Shown: positions 44,419 to 53,527 of the stretch, piece after piece
Layout of the letters: every line of letters starts with the position of its first letter
Position numbering within the stretch: the stretch's first letter is position 1
Assembly (NCBI RefSeq): GCF_030403505.1
Contig: NZ_JAUEMJ010000001.1
Span: 365,844 to 429,843, forward strand
Length of the DNA: 64,000 nt
Source: Glycomyces tritici
GTDB taxonomy: Bacteria; Actinomycetota; Actinomycetes; Mycobacteriales; Micromonosporaceae
Direction: 5' to 3'
The notes under the pieces: generated by a model
What the model was told of the DNA's origin: nothing
Seen by the model: the letters and a program-made list of their open reading frames with translations, nothing else
Databases searched by the model: none
Made by a program: the position numbers and the translations under genes

Positions 44419-45996
44419 TTGACCGCTGAGGCCGCCCCTCAGACCGTGATGCCTGCGCGCCGGGTCCGCCTGGCGCGCTTCGGTCTGCTCGCCACCGCGT
44501 TCGCGGTCTCGGCGTGCGGGCTCGTCTACGAACTGGCGCTCATCACCTTGGGCGCCTACCTGGTCGGGAACACCGCGAAGCAGGCGTCGATCGTCCTGGC
44601 CGTCATGGTGTTCGCGATGGGGCTCGGCGCACTGGCGGCGAAGCCGCTGCGGCGCTGGCCGGCGCTGGCGTTCGCCGCGGTCGAGCTCGCCCTGGCCCTG
44701 CTGGGCGGGTTCAGTGTGATGCTGCTGTACGCGGCGTTCTCCTGGACCGACCTGTACAGCCTGCCGCTGGTGGTCGTGGCCGCGGCGATCGGGCTCCTGA
44801 TCGGCGCCGAGATCCCGCTGCTCATGGAACTGCTGCAGCGCATCAGGGAGCAGGCCGCGGGCGCGGCCGTCGCGGACCTGAACGCCGCGGACTACCTGGG
44901 CGGGCTCATCGGGGGCCTGGCGTTCCCGTTCATCCTGCTGCCGTTCTTCGGGCAGATCCAGGGCGCGCTCCTGGTGGGCGCGGTGAACGCCGTCGCGGGC
45001 GTCCTCCTCGTGTGGGTCCTGTTCCGCCACGACCTCTCCAAGGCCGCGAAGCAGCTCCTCACCGTCGTCGCGGCACTGACCGCGATACTGCTGGTGGCCG
45101 CGTTCGCGTACACCGGGAAGTTCGAGACCGCGGCCCGGCAGGCGCTGTACGCGGCGCCGATCGTCTACAGCGAGGACAGCCAGTACCAGCAGATCGTCAT
45201 GACCGAGGCCGCCTCGCCGTTCGGCGAGCAGGACCTGCGGCTCTACCTCAACGGCGACCTGCAGTTCTCCTCAGTGGACGAATACCGGTACCACGAGGCG
45301 CTCGTCCACCCGGCCATGAACGGCCCCCACGAGAACGTCCTGGTCCTCGGCGGCGGCGACGGCCTCGCCGTGCGCGAGATCCTCCGCTACCCCGACGTCG
45401 AGACGGTGACCCTGGTCGACCTCGACGGGGCCGTCACCGACCTCGCCCGCGAATTCGACGACCTGGTGGCGCTCAACGAAGACGCCATGAACGACCCCAA
45501 GGTCGACGTCGTCAACGCCGACGCGTTCACCTGGCTGCGCGAGCAGACCGGCACCTGGGACACGATCATCGTCGACATGCCCGACCCGGACGCGACCGAG
45601 ACCGCGAAGCTGTACTCGGTCGAGTTCTACGGCCTCGCGACCGACCACCTCGCCGAGACCGGCCGGATGGTCGTCCAGGCCGGCTCGCCCTACTTCGCGC
45701 CGAAGACGTTCTGGACCATCGCCTCGACCCTCGAAGCGGCCGGCCACAAGCCCGCCCCGTACTGGGTGTCGGTGCCCAGCTTCGGCGACTGGGGCTACAT
45801 GCTCGTCCAGGCGGGCGGCGAAGTCCCCGACCTCGGCCTCGACACCTCCGTCGGCCCGTTCCAGTCCCTCACGCCCGAACTCGTGGAAGCCGCCCAGGTC
45901 TTCCCGCCCGACCGCGACCGCATGGACATGGAGCCCTCCACCCTCATGCGCCCCGTGATCCTCGACCGGGTCGAATCCGAGTGGAACAACTACTGA
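44419..45996 (+). CDS. Membrane-bound spermidine synthase-like protein
   Basis: 525 residues. The N-terminal part (about 18-225) has seven membrane helices; the C-terminal part is an aminopropyltransferase domain with the dcSAM-binding VLVLGGGDGLAVREIL (about 308-323), the polyamine-site YHEALVHPAM, and the catalytic-loop acid IIVDMPDPDA (about 382-391). It should transfer an aminopropyl or related group at the membrane. The TTG start at 44419 is uncertain; GTG 44446 and ATG 44449 are alternatives, none with a clear ribosome site. Terminal gene of the five-gene cluster. Confidence 0.83.
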   Translation: MTAEAAPQTVMPARRVRLARFGLLATAFAVSACGLVYELALITLGAYLVGNTAKQASIVLAVMVFAMGLGALAAKPLRRWPALAFAAVELALALLGGFSVMLLYAAFSWTDLYSLPLVVVAAAIGLLIGAEIPLLMELLQRIREQAAGAAVADLNAADYLGGLIGGLAFPFILLPFFGQIQGALLVGAVNAVAGVLLVWVLFRHDLSKAAKQLLTVVAALTAILLVAAFAYTGKFETAARQALYAAPIVYSEDSQYQQIVMTEAASPFGEQDLRLYLNGDLQFSSVDEYRYHEALVHPAMNGPHENVLVLGGGDGLAVREILRYPDVETVTLVDLDGAVTDLAREFDDLVALNEDAMNDPKVDVVNADAFTWLREQTGTWDTIIVDMPDPDATETAKLYSVEFYGLATDHLAETGRMVVQAGSPYFAPKTFWTIASTLEAAGHKPAPYWVSVPSFGDWGYMLVQAGGEVPDLGLDTSVGPFQSLTPELVEAAQVFPPDRDRMDMEPSTLMRPVILDRVESEWNNY

Positions 45997-46141
45997 CCCG
46001 GCGCACCCCGCCCCGCACGTGAACGCCGTCCGCCGCAACCCGGCCCGAACCGCACCGCGGCACCGGCTCGGCACACTGCGCTATCCTGACACTCCCCTCG
46101 CCCCCAGCCCCACCAGCCCACCATTCACACAAGGAACCCCA

Positions 46142-46552
46142 GTGACCGCACCGCAGAACCCATACCTCGTCCCCGTCAAGTACGGCACCGGCCTCTCCGT
46201 CCTCAACATCGTCGCGGGCGGCCTCCTCCTGCTGCTGGGCGTGCTCGCGCTCCTCGGCGGCAGGTTCAGCTTCTGGCTCGTCCTCGGCCCGCTCCTCCTG
46301 GCCATGGGCATCCTCTCCCTCACCAGGCCCTACGCCACCTACGACACCGCGACCGGCGCCCTGGACCTGTTCCACCCCTTCGGCTACCGCATGCGCTCCT
46401 ACGGCGCGCCCAAGGGCGAGCGCATCTACTTCGACCCGGCCAAGTCCAAGATCATGCGCGCCCGCCAGAGCGGCGGCCCCCGCAAGGTCAGCATGGTCGG
46501 CATGAACCGCGACGACCTCGCCCGCCTCATCGCAGTCCTCCCCCAGGCCTGA
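46142..46552 (+). CDS. Small membrane protein, unknown
   Basis: 136 residues: two hydrophobic segments (about 17-38 and 44-60) forming a hairpin, then a 75-residue cytosolic tail with basic patches (GERIYFDPAKSKIMRARQ) and VGMNRDDLARLIAVLPQA. I do not recognise the family; it looks like a PH-like or YcxB-like membrane protein, which is weak. GTG 46142 follows AAGGAACCCC, and a -10-like TATCCT lies about 60 bp upstream, so it may be transcribed separately from the polyamine cluster. Confidence 0.65.
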   Translation: MTAPQNPYLVPVKYGTGLSVLNIVAGGLLLLLGVLALLGGRFSFWLVLGPLLLAMGILSLTRPYATYDTATGALDLFHPFGYRMRSYGAPKGERIYFDPAKSKIMRARQSGGPRKVSMVGMNRDDLARLIAVLPQA

Positions 46553-46590
46553 CCCCCGGCCAAGCGAACGGCCACATCGGACACGGCAAT

Positions 46591-46636
46591 GTGGCGGGGG
46601 GGGGGGGCCCCCCCCCCCCGCCCCCCCCCCCGCCAC
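46591..46636. terminator. Hairpin with G12/C12/C11 runs between convergent genes
   Basis: GTGGCG and CGCCAC close a stem filled by 12 G, 12 C and 11 C. It sits between convergent genes and is terminator-like, but the homopolymers are probably sequencing or assembly artefacts, as at 28.0 and 57.6 kb. Confidence 0.6.
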
Positions 46637-46650
46637 TTGCCACCGGGCCG

Positions 46651-48222
46651 CTACTTCGCCCCGAGCACGGTCTCCTCGCCCACGACGACCTCCTCCAGGA
46701 GATCCACCGTCTCCCGCAGCTTCACAGGGGTGAGGAACAGTGCCGCGATGAACCCGACCGCCGCGATGCAGGCCGAGATCATGAACAGGTGCCCCGTCGC
46801 GTCCCCGTAGGAGGCGCGCACGATCTCGGCGACCGGCTCGGGCATCCCATCCAAGTCCAGTGTGGATCCGCCGAGACTGCCGCTCGCATCGATGCCCAGG
46901 GCCGCAAGGCCCGAGGCGATCTTGTCCGCGACCTGGTTCGCGAGAACCGCGCCCAGGACCGACACGCCGATCGTGCCGCCGAGCGAACGGAAGAACGCGA
47001 TCGCGCCCGAGGCCGCACCGAGCTCGCGCAGCGGCACCGAGTTCTGGACCACCAGCACGAGGTTCTGCATGGCCATGCCGACCCCGGTGCCGACCAGGAA
47101 CATGCCCGCCCCCATGAACACCAGGGAGGTCGTGTGGTCGATGGTCGCGAGCATCGCGAAGCCGCCCGTCAAGACCAGTGCGCCGGTGACGATGTACGGC
47201 TTGACCTTCCCGGACTCGGACACCATCCGCCCGGCCACCGCGGAGGAGACCATGACGCCGAACATCATCGGGATGGTCAGCAGCCCGGCCTCGGTCGGCG
47301 AGAAGCCGCGGGCGATCTGGAAGTACTGGCCGAGGAAGACCGCGCCGCCGAACATGGCCATGCCCACCGCGAGGCTGGCGACGACCGCGAGCGCGGGGTC
47401 GCGGCGCCTGATGACGTGCAGCGGCACGACCGGATCCTTGACCTTGGCCTCAACGACCGTGGCCGCGCCGAGCAGGAGCACCGAGCCGGCGACCATGAGC
47501 GCGGTCTGCCAGGAGATCCAGTCGAAGTCGTTGCCCACGAACGTGACCCACAGCAGCAGCAGGCTGACGCCCGCGGCGATGAGCGTCGCACCGAGGTAGT
47601 CGATCTTCGTGTCGGGCCGCTTCGTCTCGGCCAGGTGCAGGGTGCGCTGGAGCATCAGGAAGGCCACGACCGCGATCGGGACGGCCAGGAAGAAGCACCA
47701 CTGCCAGCCGAGCCAGTCGGCGTCGGTGATCGCGCCGCCCAGCAGCGGTCCGCCCACAGTGGAGACGGCCATGACGGCCCCGAGGTAGCCGTTGTACCGG
47801 CCGCGCTCCTTCGGGCTGACCATCGCGCCGATGATCACCTGCACGAGGACCTGCAGGGCGCCCATGCCGAGGCCCTGGACCGCGCGGAGGGCGATGAGCT
47901 GGCCCGTGTTCTCCACCAGGCCGCACAGCAGCGAGGCGGCGGCGAAGATGACGATCGCGATCTGGAGCAGGCGCTTCTTGTCGAACAGGTCGGCGAGCTT
48001 GCCCCACACCGGCGTCGACGCCGTGCTCGCGAGGAGGGTCGCGGTGACGACCCACGTGTACTGGGACTGCGTGCCCTCGAGGTCGCCGACGATCTGCGGG
48101 AGCGCGACGGAGACGACGGTGGACGAGACCATCGCCGCGAACAGGACCATGAGCAGGCCGGAGAGGGCCCGCATGATCTCGCGGTGGGTCATCGGCGCGG
48201 GTGCGGCGGTTGCGGCGGTCAA
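46651..48222 (-). CDS. MFS multidrug exporter, DHA2 (EmrB/QacA) family
   Basis: 523 residues with 14 predicted membrane helices. Motif A is GKLADLFDKKRLLQ (about 74-87), motif C-like GPLLGGAITDADWLGWQW (about 155-172) and the DHA2 motif D1 at the N-terminus VSVALPQIVGDL. It probably exports lipophilic or cationic toxins by proton antiport. The TTG at 48222 is favoured as start because AGGAGG lies 7 nt upstream, the best ribosome site in the region; an ATG 11 codons later is the alternative. It is divergent from a TetR gene with palindromic operators between. Confidence 0.9.
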   Translation of the reverse strand: MTAATAAPAPMTHREIMRALSGLLMVLFAAMVSSTVVSVALPQIVGDLEGTQSQYTWVVTATLLASTASTPVWGKLADLFDKKRLLQIAIVIFAAASLLCGLVENTGQLIALRAVQGLGMGALQVLVQVIIGAMVSPKERGRYNGYLGAVMAVSTVGGPLLGGAITDADWLGWQWCFFLAVPIAVVAFLMLQRTLHLAETKRPDTKIDYLGATLIAAGVSLLLLWVTFVGNDFDWISWQTALMVAGSVLLLGAATVVEAKVKDPVVPLHVIRRRDPALAVVASLAVGMAMFGGAVFLGQYFQIARGFSPTEAGLLTIPMMFGVMVSSAVAGRMVSESGKVKPYIVTGALVLTGGFAMLATIDHTTSLVFMGAGMFLVGTGVGMAMQNLVLVVQNSVPLRELGAASGAIAFFRSLGGTIGVSVLGAVLANQVADKIASGLAALGIDASGSLGGSTLDLDGMPEPVAEIVRASYGDATGHLFMISACIAAVGFIAALFLTPVKLRETVDLLEEVVVGEETVLGAK

Positions 48223-48304
48223 GAGACGGCCTCCTAGGGTGTTGCTGGAGGAGGGCCGGGGGGTCGTTGGGCCCGGCGGCCGGAGACATGAAGACGCCGC
48301 AATG

Positions 48305-48361
48305 TAGTGAACGCTGCGTCTCTTATATAACGCTAGCATTTAGTGAACGCATCGTTCACTA
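48305..48361. promoter_or_regulatory. TetR-type operators between exporter and repressor genes
   Basis: A perfect palindrome, TAGTGAACG-CAT-CGTTCACTA, occupies 48341-48361, and a second site starts at 48305 with the same TAGTGAACG left arm and a partly matching right arm (6 of 9). Sites are 36 bp apart and bracket a TATATAA-like element that could serve as -10 for the exporter gene. The arrangement suits repression of both divergent genes by the TetR protein. Confidence 0.85.
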
Positions 48362-48376
48362 CCGAAGGGATGGCCG

Positions 48377-48976
48377 GTGACCGATTCCACAGCGAGCCGC
48401 AGACGCGGCGACGACCTCGAACGCGCGATCTTCGAGGCCGCCCTGGAGGAGTTGGCCGAAGTCGGGTACGCCAACCTCCGCATGGAGGCCATCGCCGCCC
48501 GCGCCAAGGCCGGCAAGGCGTCCCTCTACAAGCGCTGGCCCGACCGCGCGCACCTCGTGCGCGCCGCCGCCCGCTACAAGGCGACCGAGGTCGAGACCGA
48601 TTTCGAACCGAGCGACGACGTGCGCGCCGACTTCGCGCGCGTCATGCGCTTCATCGCCGACTACCAGAACGGGCCCTTCGGCGAGGCCATCCGCGGCTGG
48701 GTCGGCGAGCTCGGCTCCTCCCCCGCCGACGAGGCCGAGGCCGAGGACCTGCGGCAGCGGATCGAGACACCGCGCATCATGGTCTTCGCCAAGATCCTCA
48801 AGCACGGCGTCGAACGCGGCGCGGTCCGCCCCGAAGCCCTCCAGCCGCGCGTGGTGAACCTCGCCCCGAACCTGCTCACCCACTACTTCCTCACCCGCGG
48901 CCACGCCGCCCCGCAGCAGGTCGTCGACGAGATCCTCGACCAGGTCGTGATGCCCCTGATCACCGCCGACCGCTGA
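48377..48976 (+). CDS. TetR family repressor, likely of the DHA2 exporter
   Basis: 199 residues. HTH at about 12-60 (RAIFEAALEELAEVGYANLR, MEAIAARAKAGKASLYKRW) and a TetR_C-type ligand domain after residue 80. GTG start at 48377, 16 bp past a perfect palindrome. The divergent layout with the exporter is the QacR/AcrR pattern: ligand binding would release the repressor and switch on export. A strong terminator follows. Confidence 0.93.
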   Translation: MTDSTASRRRGDDLERAIFEAALEELAEVGYANLRMEAIAARAKAGKASLYKRWPDRAHLVRAAARYKATEVETDFEPSDDVRADFARVMRFIADYQNGPFGEAIRGWVGELGSSPADEAEAEDLRQRIETPRIMVFAKILKHGVERGAVRPEALQPRVVNLAPNLLTHYFLTRGHAAPQQVVDEILDQVVMPLITADR

Positions 48977-48988
48977 CCCGCGGGCACG

Positions 48989-49024
48989 CCGCAGGGCCGG
49001 ACGGTTTCCCGTCCGGCCCTGCGG
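48989..49024. terminator. Bidirectional hairpin between convergent tetR and rtcB
   Basis: Perfect 16-bp stem (48989-49004 with 49009-49024) and a TTTC loop. Confidence 0.82.
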
Positions 49025-49030
49025 TGCCGA

Positions 49031-50218
49031 TCACCCCTTGACGCAGACGACCTGGCGCAGCCGCGCCACGATCTCCACCAGGTCCGACTGGGCGGCCATG
49101 ACCTGCTCGATGTCCTTGTAGGCGCCGGGGATCTCATCGAGCACCCCAGCGTCCTTGCGGCACTCGACGCCCTCGGTCTGGGCGATCAGGTCCTCGGCGG
49201 TGAAGCGCCGCTTCGCCGCGTTCCGGCTCATCTTCCGGCCCGCGCCGTGCGAGGCCGACTCGTAGGCCTCGCCGTTGCCCAGCCCGCGCACGATGAAGCT
49301 CGAAGCGCCCATCGAACCCGGGATGATCCCCATGTCCCCCAGGCCCGCCCGGATGGCGCCCTTACGGGTGACCAGGAGGTCCTGGCCGTCATGGGTCTCC
49401 TCGGCCACGTAGTTGTGGTGGACTGAGATCTCCGGTTCGAAGCGGACCTTCGCGAACCGCTTCTTGACGACCTGGCGCAGCAGCGCCATCATGACCGCCC
49501 GGTTGCGGCGCGCGTACTCCTGCGCCCAGTACAGGTCGCGCCGGTAGGCCTCCATCTGCGGCGTGTCCGACACGAACACCGCCAGGTCGGGGTCCGGCAG
49601 GGCCGCGTTGTGCGGCAGTCCCTTCGCCTTCTCGATGTGGTGCTGCGCCAGCGCGTTCCCGACGTAGCGGGAACCGGAGTGGAGCATCAGCCAGACCTGT
49701 CCGTCATCGGATAGACAAACTTCGATGAAGTGGTTGCCTCCGCCCAGGGTGCCGAGCTGCTTCATCGCCTTCGCCTCGGTCCGCCGGGCCACCTGCGGGG
49801 CCAGGTCGTCGAAGCCGGACCAGAACTCGTGCCAGCCGTGCAGGCCTGTCTTGACGTGGCCGGTGTCGACCGAGTTCTTGTGCATGGCCTGGCCGACCGG
49901 AATGGCGGCCTCGATCGCCGAGCGGAGCCGCCCGAGGTCGTCGGGCAGGTCGTCGGCGGTGAGCGAGGTCCGCTGCGCGGTCATGCCGCAGCCGATGTCC
50001 ACCCCGACCGCGGCGGGCGAGACCGCACCGCGCATCGCGATGACGGAGCCGACCGTGGCGCCGATGCCGTAGTGCACATCGGGCATAACCGCCACACCGT
50101 GAACCCAGGGGAGCTTCGCGATGTTGTGGAGCTGGCCGAGCGCCTGCGGCTCGACCGAGTCGACGTCGCCCCACAAGCGGATCGGAGCCGCCTTGGACTT
50201 GAGGTCGGTGAAGGACAT
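49031..50218 (-). CDS. rtcB: RNA-splicing ligase RtcB
   Basis: 395 residues. GTP/Mn-dependent ligase joining 2',3'-cyclic phosphate or 3'-phosphate RNA ends to 5'-OH ends. Motifs: MPDVHYGIGATVGSVIA (metal site), VGVDIGCGM with the metal Cys, LGTLGGGNHFIEV (about 155-167), HSGSR, and ESASHGAGRKMSR with the guanylylated His near residue 322. ATG 50218. Neither archease nor RtcA/RtcR is adjacent. Its 231-bp upstream region is relatively A/T-rich and carries a DnaA-box-like 9-mer at 50244-50252 (TTGTCCACA on the minus strand). Confidence 0.95.
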   Translation of the reverse strand: MSFTDLKSKAAPIRLWGDVDSVEPQALGQLHNIAKLPWVHGVAVMPDVHYGIGATVGSVIAMRGAVSPAAVGVDIGCGMTAQRTSLTADDLPDDLGRLRSAIEAAIPVGQAMHKNSVDTGHVKTGLHGWHEFWSGFDDLAPQVARRTEAKAMKQLGTLGGGNHFIEVCLSDDGQVWLMLHSGSRYVGNALAQHHIEKAKGLPHNAALPDPDLAVFVSDTPQMEAYRRDLYWAQEYARRNRAVMMALLRQVVKKRFAKVRFEPEISVHHNYVAEETHDGQDLLVTRKGAIRAGLGDMGIIPGSMGASSFIVRGLGNGEAYESASHGAGRKMSRNAAKRRFTAEDLIAQTEGVECRKDAGVLDEIPGAYKDIEQVMAAQSDLVEIVARLRQVVCVKG

Positions 50219-50449
50219 GGAGGGACTCCTCTCGAAAGGACATTGTGGACAACTGGCCGAGTTGCGATCTTAATGTTCCTACGCGCCGATGCGAAAGATC
50301 AACACATTTAAAGCGCGTCTCGGTCGGCGACAACCGTGAGTGCGGACTGCATCAATTTGACCCGCCTTGCCTCAGCGCTCGTCCAACCGCGCACAGTAGA
50401 GCGGCGATCGAATTGAGGCGGCAGTGCGGCGATCTCGACCCGTGAGTCC

Positions 50450-51364
50450 TTATTGGAGCGCTTCGACCAGGAGGTCCGTGAGGGCCTTCGCGTACTGGCC
50501 GTCCGGGTCGTAATCGGGGTCGAAAACGGTGAGGTCCATGCCTGCGCAGCGGTCGTCGGCGGCACAGGTGGTGATGAGCTGGCTCAGCTCACCGAGGGAG
50601 ATGCCGCCAGGTGCCGGGCCGTCCACGGCCGGCATCACTGAGGGGTCGAGGACGTCCGTGTCAACATGGAGCCAGAACGTCGCCACGTCCCCCAGCGAGT
50701 CCAGCGCCCACTCCGCCGAGCGGCCGACGCCGTTCGCGCGCAGCGCGGGCACCGTGCGCATCGCGACACCGGAGGCCTCGAGCTCGACCCGGTGCGGGTC
50801 GTCGGCCCGCAGACCGAGCACCACGAGGTGGTCGGTGTCGACATAAGGGCGGAGCCCGCCGATGTCGGTGAGATCGGGCTGGCCGCGGCCGGTGGCCAGG
50901 GCCAGTTCCTCCGCCGCCGCCGCGCCCACGTACTGCGAGTTCCCGGGGTGGCGGAAGTCGGAGTGCGCGTCGATGAAGACCAGACCGCGGCCCCGGCGGT
51001 CGCGTTCGGTGCGCCTGCGCGCCGCCAGCGCGGGGCCGAGGAGGATCGAGCAGTCGCCGCCGAGGACGAGCGGGAAGCGCCGCTCCTGCCACAGGCGTTC
51101 GACCCGGTCGGCGAGGCGCCGCGTGTACTCGGCGATGGCCTTGGCCTGGCCGACGCCGTCGCCGGGGCGCCACGCGGAGGCGTCGAAGCGCGGCGGGGTG
51201 AGGCATCCGGCGTCCACGGCGTTGAGGCGCGAGAGGAGGCGGTGGTCGCGGAGCGCGCCGGGGGCTTTGGCGCAGCCGGGGACGGTGCTGGGGGTCGGCG
51301 GGCGCAGTCCGAGGTTGGAGGGCGCGTCGAGGACCGCGATGCGTCTTGATCGAGTCGCTGGCAA
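50450..51364 (-). CDS. Arginase/agmatinase family ureohydrolase
   Basis: 304 residues of the binuclear-manganese ureohydrolase fold. Metal motifs: LGGDCS (about 99-104), FIDAHSDFRHPGNS (about 127-140), LHVDTDVLDPSVMP (about 213-226) and VFDPDYDPDG near 285. The first motif has Cys where classical arginases have His (GGDHS), so one metal ligand may differ. The substrate (arginine, agmatine, formiminoglutamate or a guanidino acid) cannot be assigned. ATG 51364; terminator-like hairpin after its downstream neighbour's promoter, at 51448. Confidence 0.85.
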   Translation of the reverse strand: MPATRSRRIAVLDAPSNLGLRPPTPSTVPGCAKAPGALRDHRLLSRLNAVDAGCLTPPRFDASAWRPGDGVGQAKAIAEYTRRLADRVERLWQERRFPLVLGGDCSILLGPALAARRRTERDRRGRGLVFIDAHSDFRHPGNSQYVGAAAAEELALATGRGQPDLTDIGGLRPYVDTDHLVVLGLRADDPHRVELEASGVAMRTVPALRANGVGRSAEWALDSLGDVATFWLHVDTDVLDPSVMPAVDGPAPGGISLGELSQLITTCAADDRCAGMDLTVFDPDYDPDGQYAKALTDLLVEALQ

Positions 51365-51447
51365 CGCTCACCTCCCACAAGGCACCGGCCTCGTTAGCTT
51401 GTCACAGCGGACGGCCCCGGCACCAGCTCCGGCGGTCCACCGAACGG

Positions 51448-51484
51448 CCGAACCTCCGCGTCACGAGGTGGCGCGGAGGTTCGG
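51448..51484 (-). terminator. Hairpin terminator after the RNase HI-thioredoxin gene
   Basis: Perfect 13-bp stem CCGAACCTCCGCG with its complement and an 11-nt loop, 27 bp past the stop at 51511. Confidence 0.75.
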
Positions 51485-51510
51485 GTCGCCTTGCGGCGGT
51501 GGTCTATCGG

Positions 51511-52389
51511 TTAGAACAGGACGGCGCTGAGTTTGCGGCGGGCCTTCGCGACGGCCGGGTCGTCGACGCCGGCGACGGTGAACAGCTCGACGAGGCGCTT
51601 GCGCAGCCGTTCACGGTCCTCGCCGAAGTTCTTGGCGACGAGCGCGATGAGCCGCTCGTAGGCGGCCTCGGCCTGGCCGGAGAGGAGCTGGAGGTCGGCG
51701 GCGGCGAGGGCCGCGTCGATGTTGTCCGGGTCGGCGTCGCTGATGGCGACGGCGTTGTCGGGCAGGGCGCCCACGCGCCGCAGCATCCGGACCTGCGCGA
51801 GCCCGGCTTCGGCCTCGCCGGACGCCGGGTGGTTCTTGAGGTACTTGTCGTAGGCGGCCTCGGCGGCGTCGAGCTGGCCTTCGACCATGAGGTTCTCGGC
51901 GTTGGCGAGCTCGGGGTCGAGCGGCTGGGGCACGTCGAGGCCGGCGGCCTGCGTGACGCGGCCGATCCACTGGCGCAGGCCCTGCTCGGTCTGCGGTCCT
52001 TGGAGCAGGTCGAGCGGGCGGCCCTGGGCGAGCGCGACGACGGCGGGCAGCGACTGGAGCTGGAGGGCGGCGGCGAGCTGCTGGTTCTGCAGCACGTCGG
52101 CCTTCGCGAGCACCCACGCGCCGCCGGCCTCGGCGGCGAGCCGCTGCAGGATGTCGCGCACTTGGAGGCTCTCGGGCACCTGGTCGGCCCAGAAGGCGAC
52201 GATGACCAGCGCGTCGAGCGAGCGCTCGAGGACTTCGGTCTGGACGGTCGCGTCGGTGACGTCGATCGCGAGGACGCCGCTGCCGGGGAGGCCACCCTGC
52301 TGCGCCTGCGCGGCCTGCTGCTGTGCGGCGGCCGCGAGGGTGCTGAGGTCGACGCCTCCGGAGAATCGTGACGGTACCTGGTCGCTCAT
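51511..52389 (-). other. Possible independent start of the YbbN-like part
   Basis: ATG 52389 ([16 protein letters not shown]) begins exactly where thioredoxin/TPR family members begin, giving 292 residues. No good ribosome site precedes it, so expression may rely on read-through or reinitiation from the RNase HI part. Confidence 0.5.
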
Positions 52390-52929
52390 AGTGGTGATTG
52401 TTCCATTCTCATCGTGGCTGGGGAGTGGGGGCCGGTCGCGGTGTGGGACGCGGCGCGGCGGGAATAAGCGGCGTCCGGCGGCTTCGTCGCGGCCTTTGCA
52501 GGCGAGGCGGTCGGCGCGTTCGTTGCCGGGGTCGCCGGCGTGGCCCTTGACCCAGCGCCAGTCGACGTTGTGGCGGGCGGCGGCCTCGTCGAGGCGGCGC
52601 CACAGGTCGGCGTTCTTGACCGGTTCCTTCTTGGAGTTGATCCAGCCGTTGCGCTTCCAGCCGTTCATCCAGGTGGTGATGCCGTTGCGCACGTATGAGG
52701 AGTCGGTGTAGAGCACGACGTCCATGGGCCGCTTGAGGGTCTCCAGGGCCTGGATGGCGGCCATGAGCTCCATGCGGTTGTTGGTGGTGGCCTTCTCGGC
52801 TCCGTAGAGCTCCTTCTCGTGCGCACCCCACTGGTAGTAGACGCCCCAGCCCCCCGGGCCGGGGTTGCCGGAGCACGCCCCGTCGGTGTAGATGACGGCG
52901 GTGTCCTCGTTCGCGTCCGGTTTCGGCAT
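51511..52929 (-). CDS. RNase HI fused in frame to a thioredoxin/TPR co-chaperone (YbbN-like)
   Basis: 472 residues with two complete modules. Residues 1-150 are RNase [18 protein letters not shown] (first Asp), [13 protein letters not shown] (Glu), LYTDSSYV (Asp), [14 protein letters not shown] (His and Asp), all DEDD residues intact. Residues about 181-472 are a CnoX/YbbN-like protein: thioredoxin fold without a CxxC ([12 protein letters not shown]) followed by TPR-like helices. The linker (about 151-180) is Arg/Pro-rich and looks like translated intergenic DNA. The two are normally separate genes. It may be a true fusion or may lack a stop through mutation or sequencing error. Confidence 0.75.
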   Translation of the reverse strand: MPKPDANEDTAVIYTDGACSGNPGPGGWGVYYQWGAHEKELYGAEKATTNNRMELMAAIQALETLKRPMDVVLYTDSSYVRNGITTWMNGWKRNGWINSKKEPVKNADLWRRLDEAAARHNVDWRWVKGHAGDPGNERADRLACKGRDEAAGRRLFPPRRVPHRDRPPLPSHDENGTITTMSDQVPSRFSGGVDLSTLAAAAQQQAAQAQQGGLPGSGVLAIDVTDATVQTEVLERSLDALVIVAFWADQVPESLQVRDILQRLAAEAGGAWVLAKADVLQNQQLAAALQLQSLPAVVALAQGRPLDLLQGPQTEQGLRQWIGRVTQAAGLDVPQPLDPELANAENLMVEGQLDAAEAAYDKYLKNHPASGEAEAGLAQVRMLRRVGALPDNAVAISDADPDNIDAALAAADLQLLSGQAEAAYERLIALVAKNFGEDRERLRKRLVELFTVAGVDDPAVAKARRKLSAVLF

Positions 52930-52939
52930 GAACGCCAGC

Positions 52940-53527
52940 TTAGTCGGCGAGGGCGGTGACGGCTTCGATGGCCAGCAGGACGCCGATCACGAGGAACAGG
53001 CCGGAGGAGACGTAGCGGACGACCTTCTCGGGGATGCGTTTGGCGATCCAGGCGCCGGCGAACACGGCGAGGAGGTCGGCGGCGAGCATGCCGGCGGTGC
53101 CGCCGATCCAGACGCCCCAGGGGTTGTAGCTGGAGCCCATGCCCATGGCGATGAGCATGGTCTTGTCGCCGAATTCGGCGAGGAACATGGCGGTGACGAT
53201 GGTGAGCAGGCCGGTGCCGCGTTCCTTGATGGGGCCGTCGTCCTCGTCGTCGTCCTTCTCGGGTTTGAGGCCCCAGAGGCCGAAGCCGATGAACATGACC
53301 GCGGCGGCGAGGCGGATCCAGTCGGTGGGGAGGAGGTTGCCGACGGCGGCGCCGACGCCGACGGAGAGGCCGATGAGTGCGCCGATGGCGATCACGAGGC
53401 CGAGGATGACGGTTCGCATCCGGTACTTGGTGGCGAACGTGAGGGCCATGAGCTGGCTCTTGTCCCCCATCTCGCCGAGGAAGACGGCGCCGAAGGCGAT
53501 GCCTGCGGCGATGAGCAATGCGTCCAT
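52940..53527 (-). CDS. GDT1/TMEM165 family manganese transporter
   Basis: 195 residues, six membrane helices in two similar halves, each carrying the family motif ExGD(K/R)(T/S): [11 protein letters not shown] (about 17-27) and [11 protein letters not shown] (about 115-125). Halves are joined by an acidic loop (KDDDEDDG). Bacterial members export Mn2+ (MneA type). ATG 53527 with GGGAGG 9 nt upstream. A yybP-ykoY-type manganese riboswitch lies directly upstream, which strongly supports a manganese efflux role. Confidence 0.92.
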   Translation of the reverse strand: MDALLIAAGIAFGAVFLGEMGDKSQLMALTFATKYRMRTVILGLVIAIGALIGLSVGVGAAVGNLLPTDWIRLAAAVMFIGFGLWGLKPEKDDDEDDGPIKERGTGLLTIVTAMFLAEFGDKTMLIAMGMGSSYNPWGVWIGGTAGMLAADLLAVFAGAWIAKRIPEKVVRYVSSGLFLVIGVLLAIEAVTALAD

